NCBI RefSeq assembly: GCF_022049065.2
Contig: NZ_CP095743.1
Span: 2,743,001 to 2,807,000 of the forward strand
Direction: 5' to 3'
DNA length: 64,000 nt
Source of the DNA: Niallia sp. Man26
GTDB taxonomy: Bacteria > Bacillota > Bacilli > Bacillales > Cytobacillaceae
Shown: piece after piece, positions 1 to 9,142 of the stretch
Position numbering within the stretch: position 1 is the stretch's first letter
Layout: every line of letters starts with the position of its first letter
Translations under genes and position numbers: made by a program
The notes under the pieces: generated by a model
What the model saw: the letters and a program-made list of their open reading frames with translations, nothing else
What the model was told of the DNA's origin: nothing
The model's database searches: none

Positions 1-321
1 TCCTCTTGTCATCCGAGCATAATGGACTAGATTATCGTAACCTGACAGGAATTTATACATTTCTGGGTTTTCTACGATTGCACCGACATGCTGCACAGCC
101 TTTTCAAATTCCTTGGTAATGCTTTTTCCGCTTATTAAAATATCACCGGCTGAAATGTTTATTAGGCCAACAATCATTCGAATGGTCGTTGTTTTTCCGG
201 CACCATTTGGGCCAAGAAATCCAAACACTTCACCTGCTTCTACATTAAAGCTTAAATTATCAATGATTTTCCTGCCTTTAATCACCTTTGAAACATTTTT
301 CAGTTCAACAATGCTTCCCAT
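1..321 (-). CDS. yhcH: ABC transporter ATP-binding protein, YhcH-like (3' end outside window)
   Basis: Energises an ABC transporter of unknown substrate at the cytoplasmic face of the membrane. The first 107 residues lie in the window: Walker A GPNGAGKTT at residues 37-45, preceded by the aromatic stacking region; the signature and Walker B lie beyond the edge. The ATG at 319-321 follows a GGGGAG ribosome binding site. It is the last visible gene of an operon in the order membrane protein, GntR repressor, ATPase, ATPase, which matches B. subtilis yhcE-yhcF-yhcG-yhcH. The family is certain; the exact orthologue is inferred from gene order. Confidence 0.85.
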   Translation of the reverse strand, partial: MGSIVELKNVSKVIKGRKIIDNLSFNVEAGEVFGFLGPNGAGKTTTIRMIVGLINISAGDILISGKSITKEFEKAVQHVGAIVENPEMYKFLSGYDNLVHYARMTRG

Positions 322-336
322 TTTATCTCCCCTTTT

Positions 337-1032
337 TTATGAATGTTTGATATTGTTCTTCATCCACTCCACAATAGACAACCCTTGCTCTTCTTTCAGC
401 TGGTCAACATGAAAATGCGCCGCTAAATGTCCCTTATTGATAACAACAACATCATCCAAAATTGGCTCTATTTCAGCAATCTCATGTGTAGCAATAATAA
501 CTGTCTGCTTTTCAAAATCAATATAATGGAGCAACCCCTTAACGATCGAATCTCTTACCATCGGGTCTAGTCCGGAAAACGGCTCATCCAGCAACAGAAC
601 TGGAACCTGCCTGCTTAAAGAAAGAACCAGCTTCAATCTTCCTCTGTTGCCCTTTGACAACTCTTTAATTTTCTTGGCCTTATCAAGCTCCATGAAATGA
701 AGTAGCTCCGTTGCCGTCTCAAGGTTTAAATCCTGAAACTGCGAGGCAGAAAAGCTGATCATGTCAGCAACAGTAAAACCATCGTAGAACATATCTAATT
801 CCGTCAAATACGATACATCTGCTGCTATTTTTCGATTAACCTGTTTGCCATTTACAGTGACAGTTCCAGAGGAAGGCTGAACGAGTCCTGCAATAAGTTT
901 TAAGGTTGTTGATTTTCCGCTGCCATTAGCACCGACTAAGCCGTAGATTTTCCCTGGCAGAAAAGAGAAATCAACATCTTCTAAAGCTGTTTCTTTGCCA
1001 TACTTTTTTGTAACTTTCTCTAATTTAATCAA
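337..1032 (-). CDS. yhcG: ABC transporter ATP-binding protein, YhcG-like
   Basis: Cytoplasmic ATPase subunit, 231 residues, probably acting with the YhcE-like membrane protein or with a permease downstream of the window. Walker A GANGSGKST is at residues 34-42 and Walker B LLLDEPFSGLDP is present, while the signature reads LSKGN rather than LSGGQ, a variant common in drug/lipid-type exporters under YtrA-class regulators. The start is TTG at 1032, supported by an AGGAGG site, and overlaps the end of the GntR gene by 8 bp, so translation is probably coupled. It differs from the YhcH-like ATPase, so the transporter may use two different ATPases. Confidence 0.85.
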   Translation of the reverse strand: MIKLEKVTKKYGKETALEDVDFSFLPGKIYGLVGANGSGKSTTLKLIAGLVQPSSGTVTVNGKQVNRKIAADVSYLTELDMFYDGFTVADMISFSASQFQDLNLETATELLHFMELDKAKKIKELSKGNRGRLKLVLSLSRQVPVLLLDEPFSGLDPMVRDSIVKGLLHYIDFEKQTVIIATHEIAEIEPILDDVVVINKGHLAAHFHVDQLKEEQGLSIVEWMKNNIKHS

Positions 1033-1411
1033 TCTTTTCAGCCTCCTCCCCCTGCTTAAATGCAGCTTTTAGTTCTGCAATCATTTCCTCTTCTGATATT
1101 CCGAGTTCCTTCATACTCTCGACAAACCTGCCAACAAGTTCAAGCTGCAATTTTTTCTTCACTTCCTCTAGCACTTCCTTCTTTTCGGTAATGAATGTCC
1201 CTTGCCCTCTTCTCGTTTCCACGATATTCATCCTCTCCAATTCACTATAGGTTCTTTGAATTGTGTTTGGGTTCACTCCTGAATCAATGGCCATTTCCCG
1301 TACAGAAGGCAGCTTTTGGCCAACCTTTAATTCCTGTCTTGCAATCTGCCGCATAATCCGATCAACAATTTGCATATAAATCGGCCGTGATTGCTTGTAG
1401 TCATCTGCCAT
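1025..1411 (-). CDS. yhcF: GntR-family transcriptional repressor, YtrA subfamily (YhcF-like)
   Basis: DNA-binding repressor of 128 residues. The N-terminal winged helix-turn-helix (about residues 10-78) carries the GntR pattern LPSVREMA...NPNTIQRTY and the wing RRGQGTF. The short C-terminal helical tail, with no large effector-binding domain, is typical of the YtrA subfamily, which usually controls its own ABC transporter operon. It is the second gene of that operon, 5 bp after the membrane-protein gene. The 36-bp perfect palindrome over the operon promoter (2200-2235) is the expected binding site, so autoregulation is inferred. Confidence 0.88.
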   Translation of the reverse strand: MADDYKQSRPIYMQIVDRIMRQIARQELKVGQKLPSVREMAIDSGVNPNTIQRTYSELERMNIVETRRGQGTFITEKKEVLEEVKKKLQLELVGRFVESMKELGISEEEMIAELKAAFKQGEEAEKID

Positions 1412-1416
1412 GCAGC

Positions 1417-2181
1417 TTACACCTCTACTTTCTTATCTAACAGCCAAGACGAAACCCAAAAAATAACAAGAGCTGTCAGACAATAGCCTGCTAGGACAAA
1501 CACGGAAATGTCTGTTGCTTCAAAGGTAGCTTGAAAGGAATTCATACCTGTTTCCATCTGAAAAGCTCTACCTAAATTAAACATCCCTATTTCTTTTAAA
1601 TCTTTAATAAAGCTGATTTTCCCAAACTGTTCTTTTAACAGTTCCCATCCATAGAAAAAGGCAATGAGGATAATCCAGCGAAATTTCTTCAACCATAGGA
1701 TGGCTCCTAAACTGTGGTAGACAGTCCAATAAAAGATGACCCAGATGCTCAAGTAAAAAGAGATTAACCATATTGCCGCAGCCATAAATACAATATCAAA
1801 TGCAGTAAACATTTCTTGAAATTCTGCTATCGGCAAAAGACTTAAAATGGTAATAATGGTTATAAGGACAGCGGAGCATAACGATAATATAGAACAGGCC
1901 GTAAGCTTTGACAGCAATAATTGCACACTGCTTGCTGGATTATGGAGCCACAATTGCGTTTTGCCTTCCAAATTAAGTGATGTCAGCAAAGACCCTGGTA
2001 AATAAATAACATGGGCAATAATTAAAGCAATCGAAATGGTTCCTGCCAGCATGCTAGTGCTGTAATAACCAGAAAGGAACCAGCCAGCCGCATAGGCGAT
2101 TGCCATAAAAATTAATATCGTATAAAAATAGCCGATGGTTATTTTTAAGTCCTTCCTCAACAAGCCTTTAAATGCTTTCAT
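1417..2181 (-). CDS. yhcE: multi-pass membrane protein of ABC transporter operon, YhcE-like
   Basis: Integral membrane protein of 254 residues with about six hydrophobic segments (near residues 15-35, 45-65, 95-115, 130-150, 160-180 and 225-248). It has no recognisable catalytic motif and is probably the permease subunit of the ABC transporter encoded downstream. It is the first gene of the operon; its ATG follows a GGAGGAAG site just downstream of the palindromic operator. The assignment rests on topology, length (B. subtilis YhcE is about the same size) and gene order rather than on motifs. Confidence 0.75.
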   Translation of the reverse strand: MKAFKGLLRKDLKITIGYFYTILIFMAIAYAAGWFLSGYYSTSMLAGTISIALIIAHVIYLPGSLLTSLNLEGKTQLWLHNPASSVQLLLSKLTACSILSLCSAVLITIITILSLLPIAEFQEMFTAFDIVFMAAAIWLISFYLSIWVIFYWTVYHSLGAILWLKKFRWIILIAFFYGWELLKEQFGKISFIKDLKEIGMFNLGRAFQMETGMNSFQATFEATDISVFVLAGYCLTALVIFWVSSWLLDKKVEV

Positions 2182-2199
2182 ATTCTTCCTCCAAAACTT

Positions 2200-2235
2200 T
2201 GTATTAGTGTACTATCTAGATAGTACACTAATACA
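2200..2235. promoter_or_regulatory. 36-bp perfect palindrome, probable YtrA/GntR-type operator
   Basis: Every base pairs across the centre between 2217 and 2218, giving two 18-bp arms. The core AGTGTA-N12-TACACT resembles the AGTGTA...TACACT operator reported for YtrA-type GntR repressors. It overlaps the -10 of the operon that encodes such a repressor. Function as an operator is inferred. Confidence 0.75.
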
Positions 2236-2248
2236 CCAATGCCTGCAA
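2220..2248 (-). promoter_or_regulatory. sigma-A promoter of the yhcEFGH operon
   Basis: On the minus strand the -35 is TTGCAG (2248-2243), followed by a 17-nt spacer and the -10 TACTAT (2225-2220). The -10 lies inside the 36-bp palindrome, so a bound repressor would block RNA polymerase. The transcript would start about 30 nt upstream of the yhcE start codon. Confidence 0.7.
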
Positions 2249-2285
2249 TAGGTTATTTGTAAATTTAAACCAGTATTTTTACTCT

Positions 2286-2320
2286 AAAAAAAGATCCTAG
2301 GCCGATAGCCTAGGATCTTT
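2286..2320 (-). terminator. rho-independent terminator of tcdA
   Basis: A 13-bp stem (2290-2302 with 2308-2320) and a 5-nt loop, followed on the minus strand by a run of T. It lies 9 bp after the tcdA stop codon. Confidence 0.9.
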
Positions 2321-2328
2321 CGTTTATA

Positions 2329-3090
2329 TTAGTCATTTACACGCTTAATTTTAATGTCCCCCAGTAATTCCTTCACCACATGGCTTGCCATAATTAAACC
2401 GGCAACAGATGGAACAAAGGCATTGGAAGAAGGCGGCATTTTTGCCTTGCGAATCGGTGCATCTTCTTTCCCAACCACTTTGCGGACATCTTCTCTGATT
2501 ACGATCGGGCTTTCATCTGAAAAGACTACTTTAATTCCTTTACGGATTCCCTCTTTTCGCAGACGAAGACGAATAACTTTAGCAATTGGATCTGTATGTG
2601 TTTTGCTGATATCAGCAATTTGGAAACGAGTCGGATCCATCTTATTCGCTGCACCCATACTTGAAATAATAGGAATATTTCTTTGTAAACATTCCTTCAT
2701 TAAGTGAATTTTATAGGAAATAGTATCAGATGCATCCACAACATAGTCCAAGCCGTATGCAAAGATTTCCTCATAAGTTTCTTCTGTATAAAACATTTTC
2801 AGTGCGATTACTTCACAATCTGGATTGATATCTGCAATGCGCTCTTTCATGATATCAACTTTCGGACGACCGACAGTTGACAATAATGCAATCACTTGGC
2901 GATTGACGTTGGTAATATCAACATCATCCTTGTCAATCAATATTAATTTTCCGACTCCTGAACGAGCCAGAGCTTCAGCAGAAAAGGAGCCGACCCCGCC
3001 AATTCCTAGCACTGCCACCGTGCTGTTTTTTAACTTTTCTAATCCATCTGTACCGATCGCTAATTCATTTCTTGAAAACTGGTGCAACAT
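2329..3090 (-). CDS. tcdA: tRNA threonylcarbamoyladenosine dehydratase TcdA (YrvM)
   Basis: E1-like ATP-dependent enzyme that cyclises t6A37 of ANN-decoding tRNAs to ct6A; cytoplasmic. The 253-residue protein is a ThiF/MoeB-type adenylyltransferase: GIGGVG nucleotide loop at residues 29-34, ALARSGVGKLILID and the DVTNVNRQ-like stretch, then VVDASDTISYK in the catalytic core. It lacks the C-terminal rhodanese domain of MoeB and follows aspS, as yrvM does in B. subtilis. The aspS terminator lies upstream, so it is probably transcribed on its own. Confidence 0.92.
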   Translation of the reverse strand: MLHQFSRNELAIGTDGLEKLKNSTVAVLGIGGVGSFSAEALARSGVGKLILIDKDDVDITNVNRQVIALLSTVGRPKVDIMKERIADINPDCEVIALKMFYTEETYEEIFAYGLDYVVDASDTISYKIHLMKECLQRNIPIISSMGAANKMDPTRFQIADISKTHTDPIAKVIRLRLRKEGIRKGIKVVFSDESPIVIREDVRKVVGKEDAPIRKAKMPPSSNAFVPSVAGLIMASHVVKELLGDIKIKRVND

Positions 3091-3230
3091 CTATTTCTTC
3101 AACTCCATTATTAGATTTACGTTAATAGGAATTATACATATGTTTTCTAGTATTATACTCTTAAACCCTTTTGTACTATAACATAAATTATTGACAGGTT
3201 CTAGCCCTTGTCCTCAGGACTGTTGACAGG

Positions 3231-3258
3231 AAAAAAAGGCTGTCACTTTTAGACAGCC
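3231..3258 (-). terminator. rho-independent terminator of the hisS-aspS operon
   Basis: Stem GGCTGTC/GACAGCC (3238-3244 with 3252-3258) followed on the minus strand by seven T (3237-3231), directly after the aspS stop. Confidence 0.85.
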
Positions 3259-3266
3259 CTCTTTTA

Positions 3267-5045
3267 TCAGTCATTTTTTTTCGGTGATTTAAGTGCTAGA
3301 TGCAAATCATCAAGCTGGCTTTGAGAAACCTCGCCTGGTGCATCTGTCAACAGACAGCTTGCACTTGCTGTTTTCGGGAATGCGATTGTATCACGCAGGT
3401 TTGTTCTGCCAGACAGAAGCATAATCAGTCTGTCTAAGCCGATTGCAATTCCGCCATGCGGAGGTGTTCCATATTCGAATGCTTCCAGCAGGAAACCAAA
3501 TTGCTCATAAGCTTCTTCTTTAGAGAAACCAAGCAGTCCGAACATTTTTTCCTGAATATCTTTTTCGAAAATACGAAGTGATCCTCCGCCAAGCTCATAA
3601 CCATTCAATACAATATCATACGCTTGTGCTTTAACTGCCTTAGGATTGGAATCAAGCAGTTCGATATCTTCTCGTTTTGGCATTGTGAACGGATGGTGAG
3701 CTGCATAGAAACGGTTCTCTTCTTCATCAAATTCAAACAACGGCCAGTCTGTCACCCATAGGAAGTTGAATTTCTCTGGGTCTATTAAGTTCAACTCTTT
3801 TGCTAATTTAAGGCGAAGTGCACCTAATGAGTCTGCAACAACGCTTGCTTTATCTGCAACAAACAGCAGCAGATCACCTGGTTCAATAGCAAGTGCTGCT
3901 TCAAACGCTTTTTGCTCTTCCTCTGAGATGAATTTTGCTATCGGACCTTTTAATCCATCCTCTTCTGCCTTCAACCATGCTAAGCCTTTCGCGCCATAAA
4001 CTTTCACGAATTCTGTCAAAGCATCAATATCTTTACGAGAATATTTGTCATTTGCTTGCTTCACATTAATTGCTTTTACTTGGCCGCCTGATTCAACAGC
4101 AGCTGCAAACACTTTAAAGCTGGAGTCTTTAACGATTTCAGACAGATCTGTAAGCTCCATTTCAAATCTTGTGTCTGGCTTATCCGATCCGTAGCGTGCC
4201 ATTGCTTCATCATAAGGCATTCTTGGGAATGGTGAAGGAACATCGATTCCTTTCACTTCACGCATAATTGTCACCATCATGTTTTCCATCATTTTCATGA
4301 TGTCTTCCTGACTTAAGAAGCTTGTTTCAATATCAAGCTGTGTAAATTCAGGCTGACGGTCTGCACGCAAGTCTTCATCACGGAAGCAGCGGGCAATTTG
4401 GTAATAGCGCTCAATTCCGCCTACCATCAGCAGCTGTTTGAAAAGCTGCGGAGACTGCGGCAATGCATAAAATTCATTTGGATGAACACGGCTTGGCACA
4501 AGATAATCCCTTGCTCCTTCAGGCGTGCTTTTTGTAAGGATTGGTGTTTCGATATCCAAGAAGCCTTCGCTGTCTAAATAATCTCTCATAATCTTTGTTA
4601 CTTGATGACGCATTTTTAATGTTTCAAACATAACTGGTCTTCTGAAATCTAAATAGCGATATTTTAAGCGAACATCTTCTGCTACGTCTGTTTTATCAGA
4701 GATAGCAAACGGCGGTGTTTTTGCTTCGTTCAGAATGATAATTTCGTCTACAACAATCTCAATTTTACCTGTTTGCAGGTTTTCATTGATTGTTCCTTCC
4801 TGCCTTGCCACAACCGTTCCTTTAATATCTAGAACAAATTCATTTCTTACTTTTTCTGCAATTTCAATTGCTTCTTTATTTATTTCTGGATTAAACACGA
4901 CTTGAACAATGCCAGTACGGTCACGCAAATCGATGAAAATAAGTCCTCCCAAATCACGGCGTTTTTGAACCCAGCCCTTTAAGCTGACTTTTTCGCCAAT
5001 AGCCTTTTCTGTTACTTCACCACAAAAATACGTTCTTCCAAACAT
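3267..5045 (-). CDS. aspS: aspartyl-tRNA synthetase
   Basis: Class II synthetase charging tRNA-Asp; 592 residues, the same length as in B. subtilis. An N-terminal OB-fold anticodon-binding domain (about 1-105) is followed by the catalytic domain with motif 2 ([18 protein letters not shown], about residue 220), the bacterial insertion domain (about 290-415) and motif 3 (GIAIGLDRL, about 530). The ATG follows AAAAGGAGG. It lies 35 bp after hisS and shares the T-box-controlled transcript. Whether it discriminates Asp from Asn tRNA cannot be told by eye. Confidence 0.97.
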   Translation of the reverse strand: MFGRTYFCGEVTEKAIGEKVSLKGWVQKRRDLGGLIFIDLRDRTGIVQVVFNPEINKEAIEIAEKVRNEFVLDIKGTVVARQEGTINENLQTGKIEIVVDEIIILNEAKTPPFAISDKTDVAEDVRLKYRYLDFRRPVMFETLKMRHQVTKIMRDYLDSEGFLDIETPILTKSTPEGARDYLVPSRVHPNEFYALPQSPQLFKQLLMVGGIERYYQIARCFRDEDLRADRQPEFTQLDIETSFLSQEDIMKMMENMMVTIMREVKGIDVPSPFPRMPYDEAMARYGSDKPDTRFEMELTDLSEIVKDSSFKVFAAAVESGGQVKAINVKQANDKYSRKDIDALTEFVKVYGAKGLAWLKAEEDGLKGPIAKFISEEEQKAFEAALAIEPGDLLLFVADKASVVADSLGALRLKLAKELNLIDPEKFNFLWVTDWPLFEFDEEENRFYAAHHPFTMPKREDIELLDSNPKAVKAQAYDIVLNGYELGGGSLRIFEKDIQEKMFGLLGFSKEEAYEQFGFLLEAFEYGTPPHGGIAIGLDRLIMLLSGRTNLRDTIAFPKTASASCLLTDAPGEVSQSQLDDLHLALKSPKKND

Positions 5046-5080
5046 ATTTCATCCTCCTTTTAGTTCCCTACTATTTATTT

Positions 5081-6355
5081 TTAATAGCTTTGAAAATCTT
5101 GCAGCGCTGCCGCTAATTCTTCCAGCTTCACTTGTTTTTGTTCACCAGTTTCCTGACTCTTCACATTAATCTTGTTTTCCTTCAGCTCATCCTCGCCTAA
5201 AATAGCGACAAATTTAGCTTGAAGGCGATCGGCAGCTTTAAATTGAGCTTTTACTTTTCTGTCCATATAATCTCTTTCAGCAGATAAGCCTGCTCTGCGC
5301 AAATCATTTAAAAGTCCGACCGTATAATCCTTTGCTTCTTCTCCCAATGCAACAAGATAACAATCGATTTTCTTCTCAACAGGCAATTCGATTCCTTCTG
5401 CTGTTAAGGCTGCAAGCAATCTTTCCAAGCTCATCGCAAACCCGATACCAGGTGCTTCCGGTCCGCCAAGCTCTTCTGTAAGCCCATTATAACGACCGCC
5501 TCCGCAAAGTGTCGTAATGGCTCCAAATCCTTCTGCCTCACTCATGATTTCAAATGCAGTGTGATTATAGTAATCCAAGCCTCTTACTAGATTTGAATCG
5601 ACTACGAAAGGAATATTTAAGGCAGTTAAATATGCTTTCACTTTCTCAAAGTATTGTTTAGACTCTTCATTCAAGTAGTCTAGGATCGACGGTGCCGACT
5701 TCATTAACGGGTGATCATGATCTTTCTTACAATCCAAAATTCTCATTGGATTTTTTTCGAGACGGCTTTGGCAGTCACTGCAGAATTCGCCGATGCTTGG
5801 CTTAAAGTGGCCGATTAGTGCATCTCTGTGTGCAAGTCTGCTTTCTTTATCACCAAGACTGTTTACAACGAGCTTCAGCTTTGAAAGCCCAAGTGATTCA
5901 TATACACTATAGGCAAGTGCCATTACTTCCGCATCAATCGCAGGATCCTTGCTGCCGATTGCCTCTACACCAAACTGGACGAATTGGCGAAAACGGCCTG
6001 CTTGTGGACGCTCATAACGGAACATTTGTCCTAAATAGAAAAGCTTAACTGGCTGTGATGGCAACCCGAACATTTTATTTTCTACAAAAGAACGAACGAC
6101 AGAAGCAGTACCCTCTGGTCTGAGTGTCAGGCTTCTTTCTCCTCTGTCTTCAAATGTGTACATTTCCTTTGTGACAATATCTGTTGTATCTCCAACACTG
6201 CGCAAAAACAGCTCTGTATGCTCAAAGATAGGTGTTCTTATTTCGTTATATTGGAATCTGTCGCAAAGCTCTTTAATACGCGTTTCAATATATTGCCATT
6301 TTTCCACTGTGCCTGGCAGAATATCTTGCGTTCCTCTTGGAATATTTATTTGCAT
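5081..6355 (-). CDS. hisS: histidyl-tRNA synthetase
   Basis: Class II synthetase charging tRNA-His; 424 residues, as in B. subtilis. Motif 1/2 region includes [14 protein letters not shown] (about 70-83) and [16 protein letters not shown]; the histidine-specific box reads [12 protein letters not shown] (about 257-268); motif 3 is [12 protein letters not shown]. The C-terminal anticodon-binding domain follows from about residue 330. The ATG is preceded by CAGGAGG. First gene of the hisS-aspS operon behind a T-box leader, so it should be induced when the matching tRNA is uncharged. Confidence 0.97.
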   Translation of the reverse strand: MQINIPRGTQDILPGTVEKWQYIETRIKELCDRFQYNEIRTPIFEHTELFLRSVGDTTDIVTKEMYTFEDRGERSLTLRPEGTASVVRSFVENKMFGLPSQPVKLFYLGQMFRYERPQAGRFRQFVQFGVEAIGSKDPAIDAEVMALAYSVYESLGLSKLKLVVNSLGDKESRLAHRDALIGHFKPSIGEFCSDCQSRLEKNPMRILDCKKDHDHPLMKSAPSILDYLNEESKQYFEKVKAYLTALNIPFVVDSNLVRGLDYYNHTAFEIMSEAEGFGAITTLCGGGRYNGLTEELGGPEAPGIGFAMSLERLLAALTAEGIELPVEKKIDCYLVALGEEAKDYTVGLLNDLRRAGLSAERDYMDRKVKAQFKAADRLQAKFVAILGEDELKENKINVKSQETGEQKQVKLEELAAALQDFQSY

Positions 6356-6425
6356 ATTATTATCCTCCTGTATTGGCTTATGTATCGGAATTAGGGATGG
6401 GCAATTTTAAAAAATCAAACAAAAA

Positions 6426-6469
6426 AATCCCGCCCCTTGTATATCAAGAAATATACAAGGGACGAGATT
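6426..6469 (-). terminator. T-box terminator hairpin
   Basis: A stem of about 18 bp, 6426-6444 with 6452-6469, closed by a short loop and followed on the minus strand by a T tract. It is the terminator alternative to the T-box antiterminator. Confidence 0.85.
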
Positions 6470-6705
6470 TTGGAATCCCGTGGTGCCACCCTAATTGAAG
6501 AAATGCATCTTCCACTTTGCAGTTAACGCCTGCTAACGTTTCATACCTAGTAATGTTAAAAAACATGTTCAGAAGAAAACCTACGGAGTGTTCGTTCATT
6601 AAGTCATCATGCAGAAATGCTTCCAGCCTTTGGCATTTCCTCTCTTTTCATGTGTATCCTAACTACTTTTCTCCCTCATTGGCTTTTTTAATTTATCCCT
6701 TATTA
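6426..6705 (-). promoter_or_regulatory. T-box riboswitch leader of hisS-aspS
   Basis: The minus-strand leader contains the canonical T-box core AGGGTGGCACCACGG (6492-6478) followed by a long terminator hairpin with a T run (6469-6421). Upstream lies the stem I region. A likely specifier triplet CAC (6590-6588, in the context GAA-CAC-TCC) encodes histidine. T-box leaders read uncharged tRNA and switch from terminator to antiterminator. The leader class is certain; the specifier choice is inferred from position. Confidence 0.93.
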
Positions 6706-6713
6706 TTTTATTA

Positions 6714-6742
6714 ATAATAATAAGAGATGAATTGATTGTCAA
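6714..6742 (-). promoter_or_regulatory. sigma-A promoter of hisS-aspS
   Basis: Perfect -35 TTGACA (6742-6737), a 17-nt spacer and -10 TATTAT (6719-6714) on the minus strand, placing the transcript start just upstream of the T-box leader. Confidence 0.8.
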
Positions 6743-6749
6743 TAGCCCT

Positions 6750-6926
6750 TTAATATCTCCCAACCTGCTTTTTCAGTTTTCTTGCTTCGCCTACAGATAA
6801 CCCAAACTCTGAAGCAAGCTCAACAGCTGTCGAGTTAGCTTCCTTTTCGATAAAATCATGAAAGTCCACACCGAGTAATTTCGAGCTTACATCATGGGTT
6901 TTTATGCTTTTTTCACCAAATCTCAT
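6750..6926 (-). CDS. small helix-turn-helix-like protein, YrzK-like
   Basis: A 58-residue protein; the C-terminal half (STAVELASEFGLSVGEARKLKK) looks like a small helix-turn-helix of the kind found in sigma-70 region 4. The start chosen is ATG at 6926 because AAAGGGTGA sits 6 nt upstream; a GTG three codons earlier falls inside that site. A similar small gene (yrzK) occupies this place between yrvJ and hisS in B. subtilis as I recall. The hisS promoter begins almost at its 3' end. Function unknown. Confidence 0.6.
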   Translation of the reverse strand: MRFGEKSIKTHDVSSKLLGVDFHDFIEKEANSTAVELASEFGLSVGEARKLKKQVGRY

Positions 6927-7122
6927 TGTTTTCACCCTTTTTTCTTGTTAATTTCTATTATTATCCCCATGAGTTAAAAAATTTTTCATCATATGTTATA
7001 TTTATTGTCTAAAATTGAAAAGAAAAAGAGAAAAGTTATCAAAGGAGATTGTATCTTGAAAGAGAAATGTATTAAAATGCAACTAACTATGCTCTTTCAA
7101 GGAAGGGAGGAGAAGCTATCAA

Positions 7123-8658
7123 ATGATAAAGAAACAGCATATATGGATAATTCCCATTATGATGCTAATGCTGATTCCTGCAATCCAAGCTAAAGCGGAA
7201 AGCAGTCTATCTGTGCAATCGACGACAGTCCTTAATATAAGAGAAGGTCCTAGCCTTGATGATTCAATTATTGGGAAAATGGAAATAGGCACAAGCTATA
7301 AAGTGCTGACTGACAATGGGGACTGGCTGGAAATCGATTTAGGAAATGGTCAAGCCGGCTGGGTGGCAGCCTACTTAGTAACAAAGTCTGAAGGTTCGAG
7401 TAATGATGCTCCCAATACGCAAACAGACAGCGTCACAGCTTCAGAAGGAACCATTTCTGAAAATGGATTAAGACTGCGCAAAGGACCTGGAACCGAGTAT
7501 CAGGTTATCACAACACTCAGCAAAGATACTCCTGTCACCATTCTTTCAAATGAAGGAGACTGGGCTGAAATCCAAACAGCGCTCGGAACAGGCTGGGTTA
7601 ACAGCCAATATATTATCGGCGGCGCGCAAAACACTTCAGACACAACGGACGTCTCACAAACAGACGGCCAAACTGCGATTGTAGCTGACGATGATATAAA
7701 CGTTCGTGACACAGCTTCTTTGAATGGAGTAGTCATTGGCAAGCTGGCAAAAGGAACGGTAATACATATAGTAGCAGAGGATGGAGATTGGGCTAAAATC
7801 CAATTTTCAGGCAATACTGGCTGGGTGTCTAAAACCTTGCTGACTGAGGACAGCGAGGTAGAAAACATTTCTGCAAAACCAATTGATGCATCTGTTACTA
7901 TTCTTCATGATGGGACAAACATTCGGAGTGAAGCATCCGTACAAGCCTCAGTCTTAAGTATTGCAAGTGAAGGGGATTCCTTTAAAGCAACAGAAGAGAT
8001 TGGCGACTGGTATAAAATTGAGCTGGCAGACGGTCAAGCCGGCTATGTAGCCAGCTGGATAGTGTCAGAATCTGCTGAAAAGCAAACAGCACCTTCCTCA
8101 CAAGACAGTAACAAAACAGGCGACTTAAAAGGAAAAACAATTGTCATCGATCCTGGTCATGGCGGTAAAGACAGCGGAACGATCGGAGCTGTCGGCACAT
8201 TGGAAAAAACGCTGACAATCCGAACAGCCAACCTTCTTGCTGAAAAACTGCAGGCTGCTGGCAGCAATGTGGTGATGACAAGACAGAATGACTTTTTTAT
8301 CTCGTTGCAGGACCGTGTCAATATGAGCAGCTTCTATAAAGCTGACGCCTTTATCAGCATCCATTATGACAGCATAAAGGACAGCAGCGTCCGAGGGATG
8401 ACAAGCTATTATTACAGCTCTTCCCAAAAGGAGCTTGCCAACAGTCTGCATGAAAACATTATTGAAGCAACCCAATTAAAGGACAGAGGTGTAAGGAAGA
8501 ACGATTATTTTGTTCTTAGAGAAAACACACAACCAGCAACGCTTTTAGAGCTTGGTTATTTAAGCAACCAGCAAGAAGAGGCGCTTGTTTCGTCCCAAAA
8601 ATACCAGGAGACAGTTTCCGCAGCCATTTATGAAGGGCTCGAAAGCTATTTCCAATAA
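7123..8658 (+). CDS. yrvJ: N-acetylmuramoyl-L-alanine amidase with four SH3b domains (YrvJ)
   Basis: Secreted peptidoglycan hydrolase, 511 residues. A signal peptide (about 1-26) is followed by four bacterial SH3 repeats (about 30-90, 110-168, 180-240 and 255-315), each with the N-[IV]R-x-G/E-x-S pattern and a terminal GWV/GYV, and then an Amidase_3 domain (about 335-510). Zinc ligands are visible in DPGHGG, the Glu of LEKTLTIR, SIHYDS, and the catalytic Glu of LLELGYLSN. SH3b repeats usually bind wall peptide. The ATG follows GGGAGGAG. Divergent from the yrzK-like gene and convergent with dtd. Confidence 0.92.
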   Translation: MIKKQHIWIIPIMMLMLIPAIQAKAESSLSVQSTTVLNIREGPSLDDSIIGKMEIGTSYKVLTDNGDWLEIDLGNGQAGWVAAYLVTKSEGSSNDAPNTQTDSVTASEGTISENGLRLRKGPGTEYQVITTLSKDTPVTILSNEGDWAEIQTALGTGWVNSQYIIGGAQNTSDTTDVSQTDGQTAIVADDDINVRDTASLNGVVIGKLAKGTVIHIVAEDGDWAKIQFSGNTGWVSKTLLTEDSEVENISAKPIDASVTILHDGTNIRSEASVQASVLSIASEGDSFKATEEIGDWYKIELADGQAGYVASWIVSESAEKQTAPSSQDSNKTGDLKGKTIVIDPGHGGKDSGTIGAVGTLEKTLTIRTANLLAEKLQAAGSNVVMTRQNDFFISLQDRVNMSSFYKADAFISIHYDSIKDSSVRGMTSYYYSSSQKELANSLHENIIEATQLKDRGVRKNDYFVLRENTQPATLLELGYLSNQQEEALVSSQKYQETVSAAIYEGLESYFQ

Positions 8659-8660
8659 TA

Positions 8661-8692
8661 AAAAGAACCGTTCCAATCGGAACGGTTCTTTT
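8661..8692. terminator. bidirectional terminator between yrvJ and dtd
   Basis: A 14-bp stem (8661-8674 with 8679-8692) with loop AATC and an A-rich and T-rich flank on either side; it serves the two convergent genes and overlaps the last codon of dtd. Confidence 0.9.
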
Positions 8693-9131
8693 ATTTGCTT
8701 TCGAGTATAAGAGTAACAGGGCCATCATTCACCAATGAGACATACATCATGGCACCGAAAACACCTGTCTCCACATGCAAGCCCTTTTCCCTCAGCATAA
8801 GATTAAATTGATCGTATAGATTTACTGCATAATCCGGTTTGGCGGCATTCATAAAGTTCGGCCGTCTCCCTTTTCGCGTATCTCCATACAGAGTAAACTG
8901 GGAAACAGACAAAATAGCGCCTTCAACCTCCATTATGCTGTGATTCATTTTCCCATCCTCATCATCAAAAATTCGCAGATGAGCAATTTTATCTACAAGC
9001 TTGGCTGCATCCTCTGCTGTGTCATCATGTGTGACGCCAACGAGGAGCATATAGCCCTTATCAATTTGTCCAACGGTTTTCCCGTCGACTTCCACTTTTG
9101 CTTCTTTCACTCTTTGCAACACAATACGCAT
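8691..9131 (-). CDS. dtd: D-aminoacyl-tRNA deacylase
   Basis: Hydrolyses the ester bond of D-aminoacyl-tRNAs (and glycyl-tRNA-Ala), keeping D-amino acids out of protein; cytoplasmic dimer. The 146 residues carry both family motifs: [15 protein letters not shown] in the middle and the C-terminal [10 protein letters not shown] that forms the chiral filter in trans. ATG follows GGAGAAACGGT. It sits 6 to 12 bp after relA, the same pairing as in B. subtilis, so both are likely on one transcript. Confidence 0.96.
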   Translation of the reverse strand: MRIVLQRVKEAKVEVDGKTVGQIDKGYMLLVGVTHDDTAEDAAKLVDKIAHLRIFDDEDGKMNHSIMEVEGAILSVSQFTLYGDTRKGRRPNFMNAAKPDYAVNLYDQFNLMLREKGLHVETGVFGAMMYVSLVNDGPVTLILESK

Positions 9132-9142
9132 ACCGTTTCTCC

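Noticed and set aside
3193..3230. Repeated TTGACAGG motifs on the plus strand, possible promoter
   Set aside because: There is no plus-strand gene to drive, and no -10 follows at the right distance.
7500..8475. Minus-strand frames of 116-122 codons opposite yrvJ
   Set aside because: yrvJ has clear SH3b and amidase motifs over the whole stretch; the opposite frames have none.
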